From: Desulfobacterales bacterium
Lineage (GTDB): Bacteria > Desulfobacterota > Desulfobacteria > Desulfobacterales > BuS5
Length of the DNA stretch: 9,095 bases
Assembly: GCA_016735355.1 (NCBI GenBank)
Contig: JAERRQ010000340.1
Span: 1 to 9,095 of the forward strand
Reading direction: 5' to 3'
Made by a program: the position numbers and the translations under genes. The first letter of the stretch is position 1; the number at the start of each line of letters is the position of its first letter. The notes beneath the pieces are model-generated. The model was not told the origin of the DNA, searched no databases, and saw only the letters and a program-made list of their open reading frames with translations. Below are positions 1-7,794 of this stretch, piece after piece.

Positions 1-1049
1 TGCTCCGCTGCATATTCTGATTCAGGAAAATCTCCTTTTTTATAATTCAGATATGCAAAGCACTCTTGCAGATGCATGGGAACAGGATAATAAATTTCTG
101 TTCCTATGCCTGCTTCCTGCAGGCATTGCCGCAATTCGTCTCTTTTCTTTTTAAGGCTTACAACAAACTGATTGTATATATGCCGTGTTTCCTTTTCAAA
201 CGGCAGTTTAATCATGCTGCCTAAGTCAGCTTCCGCAAAAAGTTCCCTGTATCTGTTTGCATTTCTCTGCCTGGCGGCAGTCCATTGATCCAGATGTTTG
301 AGTTTTATCGATATTACCGCAGCCTGAATTGCATCAAGCCTAAAGTTTCCTCCGATCATTTTATGATAATATTTAGGATCGGAACCGTGCCCCCTGAGTG
401 TGCATAGTTTATGATGCAATTTTTCAGAATTTGTGGTTACCATCCCCCCGTCTCCAAAAGCGCCAAGATTCTTGGAAGGAAAAAAAGAAAAGCATCCCAT
501 GTCACCGATAGACCCGGCACGGGTCCCTTTATACTCAGCACCTATAGCTTGGGCAGCATCTTCAATAATTACAAGATTATATTTTTTGCTGATTTGCAAA
601 ATCTCATCCATTTCAGCGCACTGTCCATAAAGATGAACAGGGATTATAGCTTTTAAAGAGTCTATCTCAAAATTATTAAGCGCAGATATAGTTTTTTCGA
701 TGCTTTCCGGAGAAATATTATATGTATCCGAATCGATATCGGCGAATAAAACCCTTGCTCCTGTTCGAGCTATTGAACCGGCTGTTGCAAAAAAGGTATA
801 AGGTGTTGTAATAACACTATCTCCTTGTTTTATATCAGCAGCCATAAGCGAAATCAGCAGTGCATCACTGCCGGAGGAGACACCTGTTGCAAACCCGGCC
901 CGGCAATAAACTGCTATATTTTCTTCAAGAGACTTAACATGAGGTCCAAGTATAAAATACTGACTTTCAATTAATTCGTGTAAAGATTCAAGGATTTCAT
1001 CCTTGATGGTTTGATACTGATTTTTTAAATCAAGCAGCGGCACTTTCAT
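1..1049 (-). CDS. DegT/DnrJ/EryC1/StrS-family PLP-dependent sugar aminotransferase (3' end beyond window)
   Basis: The frame is open from ATG at 1049 to the left edge, giving 349 complete residues; family members are about 360-400 aa, so only the C-terminal tip is missing. It begins MKVPLLDLKNQY, like WbpE-type enzymes. Visible family marks are GSDAL (residues 60-64, cofactor phosphate pocket), PVHLYGQCAEMD (137-148), EDAAQ (163-167; D164 expected to touch the pyridine nitrogen) and SFFPSKNLG (188-196), where K193 is the expected Schiff-base lysine, followed by GDGGM. Enzymes of this family transfer an amino group, usually from glutamate, to a keto group of a nucleotide-linked sugar in the cytoplasm, for O-antigen, capsule or glycan synthesis. 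Resemblance is closest to WbpE/WlbC-like members, but the sugar substrate cannot be read from sequence. The gene starts 10 nt after manC stops, with only a weak GGAT-like ribosome site, so translational coupling is likely. No frameshift is seen. Confidence 0.93.
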   Translation of the reverse strand, partial: MKVPLLDLKNQYQTIKDEILESLHELIESQYFILGPHVKSLEENIAVYCRAGFATGVSSGSDALLISLMAADIKQGDSVITTPYTFFATAGSIARTGARVLFADIDSDTYNISPESIEKTISALNNFEIDSLKAIIPVHLYGQCAEMDEILQISKKYNLVIIEDAAQAIGAEYKGTRAGSIGDMGCFSFFPSKNLGAFGDGGMVTTNSEKLHHKLCTLRGHGSDPKYYHKMIGGNFRLDAIQAAVISIKLKHLDQWTAARQRNANRYRELFAEADLGSMIKLPFEKETRHIYNQFVVSLKKKRDELRQCLQEAGIGTEIYYPVPMHLQECFAYLNYKKGDFPESEYAAE

Positions 1050-1059
1050 ATCTGTTTTA

Positions 1060-2439
1060 TTATCCGATCTCCACCTGAATGACACAAAGCGGACTTGAGT
1101 TATTGTTTAGTATTTTTACAGTATTTTTATCGGAAAGCGTAAAAGATTCACCCTTTTTACAGATTGGGTTACAGGTTTGGCTGTTACTGCCATAAGATAT
1201 TACCATGCAGCCTTTAATTACAGTAAAATTTGTTATGCCTGAATTAACAAATTCCACACTTTTTTCAGGATAAACAAGAAGCCTCTTTACACTATACCCC
1301 TTTTTCTGTTCCAGACTGGTTACTATGCCCCATGGCTGATGGACAAATTTATGCCGATGGTATTCCCGACGTTCTTTTTCTTTAAGTTTTGTTACAATAT
1401 CTTTGACTTCACGACTGTTATCAAGATTAGATACAAATACAGAATCCGGTGTTTCGATTACAGCAATATTTTCAAGATCACTGACAGCAACAAGCCTTTC
1501 GTGACCCTTGATAAAACATCTTTTAATATTACGTGCGATCACATCGCCGTCTATCACATTATTATTATGGTCTTTTTCAAGGAAGTCATAAAGTGATTTC
1601 CACGACCCTATATCGCTCCATCCGAAATCCGAAGGCAGGACAACGCCTTTGTCTGTCTTTTCCATAATGGCATAATCTATTGAAATATTTTCCAATCGCT
1701 CATAATCTGTTTTGGTAACCGGCTTATTGTTATGGAATATTTCTTCCATTGTTCGTAAAAGAGCAGGTTTATGAGTTTTGAATTCTTCAATAAGGATAGA
1801 TGCTTTAAAGGCAAACATACCGCTGTTCCAAAAAAAATTACCTGCTTTTAAATATTTTTCGGCGGTTATCTTGTCCGGTTTTTCAACAAACCGTTTTATT
1901 TGCCGGGAGTCATCATGGAAAATATGCGATTCTGATCCTTCGATATATCCATACCCTGTTTCCGGATAATGGGGAGTTATTCCGAAGGTCACAATATAAC
2001 CTTCTTCAGCCAGTTGTATGGCTGATTTAATCTTGTTATGAAACTCGTTTACATCTTTGATAACATGATCGGCCGGAAAAATCAGCAAAACAGCGTCATC
2101 TTCTGTTGCCAAAACATCAAACGCAGCCAGCAAAATCGCAGGCGCCGTGTTTCTTCCGCAAGGTTCCGAAATAACTTTTCCATCAGACTTTATACCTGTT
2201 TCATCCATCTGTCTTGCAATTTCATAATCATGCTCCCTGCCGCAGACTATCTTTACCTTTTCCTTCTTCAATACAGGTAAGAGCCTTTTTATTGTGCTTT
2301 GAACCAGGGAATCTTCGCCGATGAATTTAACCAGCTGCTTGGGGTAAAGCTCTCTGGATACCGGCCATAAACGTGTTCCCGTACCGCCTGCCAGCAGAAT
2401 GGCATAAGTGTTTAACCCTTCGGAATTACAAACCGGCAT
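1060..2439 (-). CDS. manC: Mannose-1-phosphate guanylyltransferase (ManC/AlgA type) with degenerate C-terminal isomerase domain
   Basis: The product is 459 aa from the chosen start. The N-terminal nucleotidyltransferase domain (about 11-350) makes GDP-mannose from mannose-1-phosphate and GTP. It has LAGGTGTRLWP (16-26), EPCGRNTAPA (92-101), FPADH (121-125), PETGYGYIE (159-167), FVEKPD (184-189), WNSGMF (204-209) and FGWSDIGSW (272-280, with the probable metal-binding D276). A type-II phosphomannose isomerase cupin domain follows from PWG (369-371) to the end. The usual QxHxHRxEHW metal-binding segment is replaced by residues 394-405 without any histidine, and the protein ends at QVEIG, some 15-20 residues before the usual family end, so isomerase activity is probably lost. 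The start at 2439 was chosen because AAGGAG lies 8 nt upstream. An in-frame ATG at 2478 would add 13 residues but has no ribosome site and lies deeper inside dnaE. The gene overlaps the dnaE end by 14 nt and sits just before the degT gene. Confidence 0.93.
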   Translation of the reverse strand: MPVCNSEGLNTYAILLAGGTGTRLWPVSRELYPKQLVKFIGEDSLVQSTIKRLLPVLKKEKVKIVCGREHDYEIARQMDETGIKSDGKVISEPCGRNTAPAILLAAFDVLATEDDAVLLIFPADHVIKDVNEFHNKIKSAIQLAEEGYIVTFGITPHYPETGYGYIEGSESHIFHDDSRQIKRFVEKPDKITAEKYLKAGNFFWNSGMFAFKASILIEEFKTHKPALLRTMEEIFHNNKPVTKTDYERLENISIDYAIMEKTDKGVVLPSDFGWSDIGSWKSLYDFLEKDHNNNVIDGDVIARNIKRCFIKGHERLVAVSDLENIAVIETPDSVFVSNLDNSREVKDIVTKLKEKERREYHRHKFVHQPWGIVTSLEQKKGYSVKRLLVYPEKSVEFVNSGITNFTVIKGCMVISYGSNSQTCNPICKKGESFTLSDKNTVKILNNNSSPLCVIQVEIG

Positions 2440-5400
2440 TATGATATCTCCTTTTTTGATTATTCCCCCGGTAACCATTTTTTTTCGGAACTAATATTGC
2501 CGGGCTGCATACTGTTTTAACAGAATCATATCCTGTCAGCAGATTAACCTCCCTGGTTAATGCTTTGCAGGCTTTTAATCTTAACTGATCGGAGATGGAA
2601 AAAATGGTATCGGTTTTTTTATCATCAAAAAGATGGATGAAACCATTGCATGGGCCGGGATATCTTTTAAAAATGTCCCTAAGTTTGACAAGAAGACTTT
2701 TTTCAGTCCCTTCGAGCTGCAAATTAAAATGAATGCTTGCTGTCCATGTTTCCTCGGCCTTCTCCATCGGTATAATTGTGTCAGCAAGAATTTTTATGCT
2801 GTTTTCATCCTTTTCTAGCTGCCCCTGAATCAGGACTGGCGCATCAATAACTAAAAGATCGCATGCTTTTAAATAAACTGATGAGAAGACGGTTGTTTCA
2901 ATTGAACCGAGCATATCTTCCGTTGCTATAAATGCCATCAAGTCGCCTTTTTTTGTTTTTATCGTTTTGATTTTAGATATTATTCCGCCTATCCTGACAG
3001 CAGAACCTTCTTTTTTTTCCTTAATCGAAACCGTATCTGCATCTGTAAATTTGTCTATAATTTCCTGGTATTTGGATAAAGGATGGCCTGATATATAAAA
3101 ACCTAAAGCTTCTTTTTCAAGCGTTAAAAGCTGTTTCTCGTCCCATTCTTCTATTTTTGGAAGTTTGGGCCGGTTAATGGCCTTGCCCGCCTGGTCACCC
3201 ATATCAAACAGGCTCATCTGGCGATCGGCTTTTTCTTTTTGTACTCGCTGACCGTACTCAATAGCATCTTCCAGGGCAGCAGTCATGCTACTGCGGAAAT
3301 CTCCCGTGGAATCAAAAGTTCCGCAGTTAATAAGACTTTCCAAAACCCTTTTGTTAACCTTTTTTAAGGTAACCCGTTCACATAAATCAAAAATTGAGGT
3401 AAATGGTCCTTGTTCGCGTGTTTTACAAATGGATTCGATTGCTCCTTCGCCAACATTTTTTACTGCTACAAGTCCAAACCGAATTTTACCATCTTTTATT
3501 ATAAAGTCACGATTGCTTTCATTAACATCCGGCGGTAGCACTTCAATTCCCTGACTACGGCATTCATCAATATATTTTACAACATGAACAATATTGTGCA
3601 TTTCGCTGGTAAGTATGGCCGCCATCAGTTCCACTGGATAGTGAGCTTTCAAAAAGGCGGTCTGAAATGCGATTAGAGCGTAAGCTGCGCTATGGGATTT
3701 ATTAAACCCGTAGCCACCGAATTTTTGAATTAAATCAAAAAGCATGCCGGCCTTGCCGGGATCTATACCATTGTTCTCTGCCCCTTTCAGAAAGCGGTCT
3801 CTATGCTTGGCCAGAATTTCAGGAATTTTTTTCCCCATGGCTTTTCTGAGATCATCAGCCTCGGACATGGAATAATCAGCCAAAACGCTGGCAATTTTCA
3901 TGACCTGTTCCTGATAGACTATTACCCCATAGGTCTCTTTAAGAATCGGCTCCAGTTGTGGAAGAAGATATTCCACAGATTTTCTGCCGTGTTTTCTTTC
4001 CACAAAATCATCCACCATGCCGCTTTCAAGAGGACCCGGCCGATAAAGAGCGACAAGCGCGATAATATCCTCAAAACACTCAGGGCTTAGTCTAACAAGA
4101 AGATCTCTCATGCCTGAGCTTTCCAGTTGAAAGACTCCTTTGGTCTCACCGGATGAGAGCAGACGATATGTATCCTGATCTTCAAGATCAAGATTCAAGG
4201 TATCAGGAGCTGTTTTTCCCTGTTGCTCAATCAAGGAAATCGTAGCGGCAATTACGGTGAGGTTTCTAAGTCCTAAAAAATCGAATTTAACAAGCCCGAT
4301 TTTTTCAACATATTTCATACTAAACTGGGTTACGACCTCACCTTTTTTTCCCTTGTAAAGCGGAAGGTACTCAACCAGCGGCTGGTCTGCTATAACAACT
4401 CCTGCTGCATGGGTTGAGGCATGTCTTGTCAGCCCTTCAAGTACGCGGCAGATCTTTATGAGATCGTTGATTTCAGATTTACTTTCGGCGAGTGCTGCAA
4501 TTTTAGGTTCCTGTTCCAGCGCATCGTTCAAACTTATACCAAGGACATCAGGAACCATTTTTGCAATCGAGTCGACTTCTCGCAATGGTATGTCAAGGGC
4601 ACGCCCAACATCCCTGATTACGGCTCTGGTTTTCAGCTTACCAAAAGTAATGATTTGAGCTACATAGTCACCTCCGCCGTACTTTTCTATAACATATTGA
4701 AAAACTTTTTCCCGGCCGTTAATGCAAATATCAACATCTATATCCGGCATGCTTTTACGAGCCGGATTAAGAAACCGCTCGAATATAAGGCCGTATTCCA
4801 ATGGGTCCAGGTCTGTAATCCCCATGGAATAGGCAACCAGGCTTCCTGCGGCTGACCCCCTCCCAGGTCCTATCGGAATATTATTATTTTTGGCATAATT
4901 TATAAAATCGGCCACAATCAAAAAATATCCGGGGAAACCCATATCTTTTATGACGGAAATTTCATATTCAAGTCTTTTGTCATAAAATGTTTTGTCAAGA
5001 TCAGGTTGTTTTTTTGAAATTATCTTCCAGCGCTGCTTATAGCCGTCTTTTACCTTTTCCTCAAAAATTTGATCTACAGTCTGTTCTGAAGAAGGGTCGA
5101 ATTTTGGGAAATGGTATGTTTTAAAATCGAATTCTATATTATTACATCTGCTTGCAATTTCAACGGTATTTTCAATAGCGCCCGGAAAATCATTAAAAGA
5201 AGCAATCATCTCCTGTTGAGATTTAAAGTAAAGTTGATCCGTGCTGAACCGGAACCTGTCCTTATCATTTATTGTGTGCCCGGTCTGAATACAAAGCAGG
5301 ATTTCATGGGCGCGTGAATCTTCCCGGTTGAGATAATGACAGTCATTTGTGGCGACCAATGGCAGGGAGAGCCTCCGGCTCATCTCTAAGAGAGTCCGGT

Positions 5401-5971
5401 TTACTCTATCCTGAAGCTCAATACCGTTGTCCTGTACTTCAAGATAAAAATTGTCTTCACCAAAGATTTTGCTGAAAAAATTAGCGACTTCGTCTGCCTT
5501 TTCTATTTGATTCTTCTTGATCAATCTGGGGATCTCGCCATGGAGACAAGCAGAGAGCCCGATAAGACCACCTATATACTTTTGCAAAACCTCCTTATCT
5601 ATTCGGGGTTTATAGTAAAACCCTTTAAGCTGGGCTATGGAGGCAAGTTTGCACAGATTTCTATAACCTTCGTTATTTTTGGCAAGCAGAACCAGATGCG
5701 ACAGCTCCTTACTGTCTTGCACGGTCTTGTCTGTCAGGGATCTTGGCGCAACATAACATTCACATCCTATAACAGGATTAATCCCTTGTTTTATTGCTTT
5801 TTCATAGAACTCAACAACTCCGAACATGGTCCCGTGGTCTGTTATCGCAACAGATTCCATTCCAAATTTTTTGGCGCGGCTTAACAAGGCATCAATGGTA
5901 ATGGCGCCGTCCAGAAGACTGTATTGTGTATGAACATGAAGATGGACAAAGGGTGATATGTTTTCCGGCAT
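2426..5971 (-). CDS. dnaE: DNA polymerase III alpha subunit (replicative polymerase)
   Basis: The product is 1181 aa from ATG 5971, close to E. coli DnaE (1160). It is the catalytic chain-elongating subunit of the replicative holoenzyme. The PHP domain (about 1-280) keeps all nine metal-site residues: H12, H14, D21, H46, E71, H92, C142, D210, H212. The C-family polymerase core has GPGRGSAAGS (368-377), PDIDVDI (409-415) and KFDFLG (562-567, D564), giving the catalytic aspartates, plus YQEQVM (686-691) and GFNKSHSAAYA (755-765). A helix-hairpin-helix region lies at about 856-890, an internal clamp-binding motif QMSLFD at 918-923, an OB fold at about 991-1068 and a C-terminal domain to about 1154. 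Residues 1155-1181 look unlike the family. The start was chosen because MPENISPFVHLHVH matches the family N-terminus; the frame is open upstream to ATG 6031, but that would overlap guaB. It starts 7 nt after guaB with only a weak GGAT ribosome site, suggesting coupling, and overlaps manC by 14 nt. Confidence 0.97.
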   Translation of the reverse strand: MPENISPFVHLHVHTQYSLLDGAITIDALLSRAKKFGMESVAITDHGTMFGVVEFYEKAIKQGINPVIGCECYVAPRSLTDKTVQDSKELSHLVLLAKNNEGYRNLCKLASIAQLKGFYYKPRIDKEVLQKYIGGLIGLSACLHGEIPRLIKKNQIEKADEVANFFSKIFGEDNFYLEVQDNGIELQDRVNRTLLEMSRRLSLPLVATNDCHYLNREDSRAHEILLCIQTGHTINDKDRFRFSTDQLYFKSQQEMIASFNDFPGAIENTVEIASRCNNIEFDFKTYHFPKFDPSSEQTVDQIFEEKVKDGYKQRWKIISKKQPDLDKTFYDKRLEYEISVIKDMGFPGYFLIVADFINYAKNNNIPIGPGRGSAAGSLVAYSMGITDLDPLEYGLIFERFLNPARKSMPDIDVDICINGREKVFQYVIEKYGGGDYVAQIITFGKLKTRAVIRDVGRALDIPLREVDSIAKMVPDVLGISLNDALEQEPKIAALAESKSEINDLIKICRVLEGLTRHASTHAAGVVIADQPLVEYLPLYKGKKGEVVTQFSMKYVEKIGLVKFDFLGLRNLTVIAATISLIEQQGKTAPDTLNLDLEDQDTYRLLSSGETKGVFQLESSGMRDLLVRLSPECFEDIIALVALYRPGPLESGMVDDFVERKHGRKSVEYLLPQLEPILKETYGVIVYQEQVMKIASVLADYSMSEADDLRKAMGKKIPEILAKHRDRFLKGAENNGIDPGKAGMLFDLIQKFGGYGFNKSHSAAYALIAFQTAFLKAHYPVELMAAILTSEMHNIVHVVKYIDECRSQGIEVLPPDVNESNRDFIIKDGKIRFGLVAVKNVGEGAIESICKTREQGPFTSIFDLCERVTLKKVNKRVLESLINCGTFDSTGDFRSSMTAALEDAIEYGQRVQKEKADRQMSLFDMGDQAGKAINRPKLPKIEEWDEKQLLTLEKEALGFYISGHPLSKYQEIIDKFTDADTVSIKEKKEGSAVRIGGIISKIKTIKTKKGDLMAFIATEDMLGSIETTVFSSVYLKACDLLVIDAPVLIQGQLEKDENSIKILADTIIPMEKAEETWTASIHFNLQLEGTEKSLLVKLRDIFKRYPGPCNGFIHLFDDKKTDTIFSISDQLRLKACKALTREVNLLTGYDSVKTVCSPAILVPKKNGYRGNNQKRRYHNAGL
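2448..2453 (-). promoter_or_regulatory. Ribosome binding site of manC
   Basis: AAGGAG on the minus strand ends 8 nt before ATG 2439. It is the strongest Shine-Dalgarno match in the window and decides the manC start against the in-frame ATG at 2478. It lies inside the last codons of dnaE, so manC can be translated independently even though the two genes overlap. Confidence 0.8.
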
Positions 5972-5978
5972 ATTTTTA

Positions 5979-7442
5979 TCAATCCAGGCGATAGTTAGGA
6001 GCTTCTTTGGTAATAATGACATCATGGACATGACTTTCGCGCAAGCCGGCAGAACTTATCTTGATGAATCTTGCTTTTTCTCTTAATTCTTCAAGAGTTC
6101 GACAGCCGACATAACCCATACCTGCTTTTAATCCGCCTACAAGTTGTAAAATGTTTGCCGCAAGAGGCCCTGTGTATGGAACTCTACCGACTATACCCTC
6201 AGGTACAAGTTTGTCATTGTCGATTATATCACTTTGATAATACCTGTCCTTGCTCCCTTTTTGCATTGCTTCCAAAGAGCCCATACCTCTGTAAACTTTG
6301 TAGCTGCGGCCCTGGTAACGAACCATTTCCCCCGGGCTCTCATCCGTTCCTGCGAACAGGCCACCTATCATTACAGTATGGGCACCTGCTCCTATTGCCT
6401 TTGTGATATCTCCTGAATACTTTATTCCCCCATCTGCTATTAAGGGAATTCCTGTTTTGGAGGATATGGATCTGCAGTTCATGATTGCAGTTACCTGGGG
6501 CACACCTATACCTGCAACAATGCGGGTCGTGCAGATCGATCCCGGGCCTATACCTATTTTTATGCCATTGACACCGGCCTTAACCAGGTCTTCCGCACCT
6601 TTTGCAGTGCCGACATTTCCTGCAATCAATTCCATTTCCGGAAAAGAATCTTTTAATTTCATAACAGCATTGATAACATTTTTGGAATGACCGTGTGAAG
6701 TGTCGATTACAATAACATCGGCATTTGCGCGCAAAAGAGCTTCTGCCCGTTTTTCCATATCTTCACCCACACCTATGGCCGCACCTACGCGCAGCCTTCC
6801 CAAAGAGTCTTTGCATGCATTGGGATATTTTTTTATCTTTTCTATATCTTTAATTGTGATCATTCCTGTCAGGTGACCGTTTTTATCGGTTACAAGCAAT
6901 TTTTCTATTTTATATTGATGAAGTATTTGCTTTGACTCATCAAGAGATATTCCCTCCGGAACTGTGATAAGATTATCTTTGGTCATAATTTCAAAGGCTT
7001 TTTTTGAAAAATCGGTTTCAAACCTCAAATCTCTGTTTGTAACAATTCCTACAAGCTGCGTACCCTTTATTACCGGTACTCCTGAAATTTTATAGCGCTT
7101 CATAATAGTCAAAATTTCACCAACTGTCTGGTCGGGATCAATAGTAACAGGATCAACAATCATGCCGCTTTCTGATTTTTTAACCTTATTAACCTCGTTG
7201 ACCTGGCTTTTTATGCTCATGTTACGGTGTATAAAACCGACCCCCCCCTCACGCGATAGAGTAATGCAGGTCCGTGCTTCAGACACCGTATCCATTGCAG
7301 CGCTGACAACTGGTATGTTTAACGAAATATTATCGGTTAATCTTGTGCTTACATTAACATCTTTGGGAAGTAGGTCCGAATAATTCGGAATTAGTAAAAC
7401 ATCATCAAAAGAATAAGCTTCCTCAGGCGGAATTTTTAACAT
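5979..7442 (-). CDS. guaB: Inosine-5'-monophosphate dehydrogenase
   Basis: The product is 487 aa (E. coli 488). It oxidises IMP to XMP with NAD+, the committed cytoplasmic step of GTP synthesis. It begins [17 protein letters not shown], matching the family start. The (beta/alpha)8 barrel is interrupted by a CBS pair (about 93-205). Visible marks are SAAMDTV (47-53), DTSHGHS (247-253), [12 protein letters not shown] (297-308) with catalytic C304, ADGGI (336-340), [10 protein letters not shown] (380-389), the mobile-flap KGSKDRYYQ (395-403) with R400-Y401, and a C-terminal ESHVHDV (469-475). All key residues are present. The frame is open upstream to 7550, but ATG 7442 has TGAGG 6 nt before it and fits the family length, so the longer form is rejected. 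It heads the minus-strand series, and its promoter should lie between 7450 and about 7560 or within the repeat region further upstream. It is not followed by guaA, its common partner; dnaE comes next instead. Confidence 0.98.
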   Translation of the reverse strand: MLKIPPEEAYSFDDVLLIPNYSDLLPKDVNVSTRLTDNISLNIPVVSAAMDTVSEARTCITLSREGGVGFIHRNMSIKSQVNEVNKVKKSESGMIVDPVTIDPDQTVGEILTIMKRYKISGVPVIKGTQLVGIVTNRDLRFETDFSKKAFEIMTKDNLITVPEGISLDESKQILHQYKIEKLLVTDKNGHLTGMITIKDIEKIKKYPNACKDSLGRLRVGAAIGVGEDMEKRAEALLRANADVIVIDTSHGHSKNVINAVMKLKDSFPEMELIAGNVGTAKGAEDLVKAGVNGIKIGIGPGSICTTRIVAGIGVPQVTAIMNCRSISSKTGIPLIADGGIKYSGDITKAIGAGAHTVMIGGLFAGTDESPGEMVRYQGRSYKVYRGMGSLEAMQKGSKDRYYQSDIIDNDKLVPEGIVGRVPYTGPLAANILQLVGGLKAGMGYVGCRTLEELREKARFIKISSAGLRESHVHDVIITKEAPNYRLD

Positions 7443-7448
7443 ATTATA

Positions 7449-7453
7449 CCTCA
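7449..7453 (-). promoter_or_regulatory. Ribosome binding site of guaB
   Basis: TGAGG on the minus strand lies 6 nt before ATG 7442. It overlaps another in-frame ATG (7454), which therefore cannot use it. This supports the start that gives [10 protein letters not shown]. Confidence 0.7.
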
Positions 7454-7547
7454 TGGTGGATAAAGAATTTATTTTATCTTCGTCACTTATTGTTTGCATA
7501 AAATAATAATAAATGGTGAAATAGCAAAAGGAATAATCTTTAGCAAA

Positions 7548-7567
7548 CAATTATTACAACCGTTTAC
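7548..7567. repeat. Left copy of a 20-bp direct repeat (CAATTATTAYAACCGTTTAC)
   Basis: It is identical to positions 7821-7840 except at one base (C here, T in the right copy), and the two copies start 273 bp apart. Each copy leads into GTTAAC-type heptamers. The pair may mark the borders of a duplicated or inserted unit, or two members of the same repeat family in direct orientation. Confidence 0.8.
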
Positions 7568-7624
7568 GGTTGCCGGTTTACAGTTAACAGTTAACGGTTA
7601 ACTGTTAACTGTTAACGGTTAAAA
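7562..7624. repeat. Nine in-register heptamer repeats (GTTWACN) with a 33-bp perfect palindrome
   Basis: Nine consecutive seven-base units lie in strict register: GTTTACG, GTTGCCG, GTTTACA, GTTAACA, GTTAACG, GTTAACT, GTTAACT, GTTAACG and GTTAAAA. Five are GTTAAC plus one variable base. Because GTTAAC is its own complement, the array folds on itself: positions 7580-7595 pair exactly with 7597-7612 around a single central base (7596), a perfect 33-bp palindrome that could form a cruciform or hairpin. The function is unknown. It could be a small dispersed repeat, a slippage-expanded palindrome or a protein-binding array. Confidence 0.9.
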
Positions 7625-7646
7625 AACATAGCAAAACTCGAATTCT

Positions 7647-7715
7647 AAACTGGGAACCAAAAGCTTGCTTTTACAAGGCTCTGTGTAAAAGGTTCCCAAG
7701 TTTTGAATGGGAACC
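7647..7715. repeat. Hairpin module with three alternating TGGGAACC copies
   Basis: TGGGAACC occurs at 7651-7658 and 7708-7715, and its complement GGTTCCCA at 7691-7698. The first and second form an outer stem (AAACTGGGAACC at 7647 with GGTTCCCAAGTTT ending at 7703, one unpaired base). Inside it CTTTTACA (7668-7675) pairs with TGTAAAAG (7684-7691), and AAAAGC-TT-GCTTTT (7659-7672) gives a competing small hairpin. The second and third copies give an alternative stem with a 9-nt loop. It resembles a dispersed palindromic repeat rather than a terminator, as no T-run follows either stem. Confidence 0.75.
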
Positions 7716-7794
7716 CAGATGGTGACGGATAATCGAAGCTTAATGATTGAAACATTTTAGCTATAAATTTCAAAATTTTTTGTTTTTTTCAACC

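Noticed and set aside
421..480. Possible frameshift in degT near the CCCCCC run
   Set aside because: The minus-strand frame reads SFFPSKNLGAFGDGGMVTTN without a break, and K193 is in frame with the start.
2440..2478. Longer manC form from ATG 2478
   Set aside because: It has no ribosome site, whereas the internal ATG 2439 has AAGGAG at ideal spacing.
4421..4855. Plus-strand 144-codon open frame inside dnaE (and similar ones inside manC, guaB and degT)
   Set aside because: They lie opposite strongly conserved coding sequence and show no recognisable protein features, so they are antisense shadows.
5972..6031. Longer dnaE form starting at ATG 6031
   Set aside because: The extra 20 residues overlap the conserved guaB end, and the family N-terminus begins close to MPENISPFVHLHVH.
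7443..7550. Longer guaB form with 36 extra N-terminal residues
   Set aside because: It is rich in aromatic residues, does not resemble the family, and lacks a ribosome site. ATG 7442 has TGAGG 6 nt upstream and gives the usual length.
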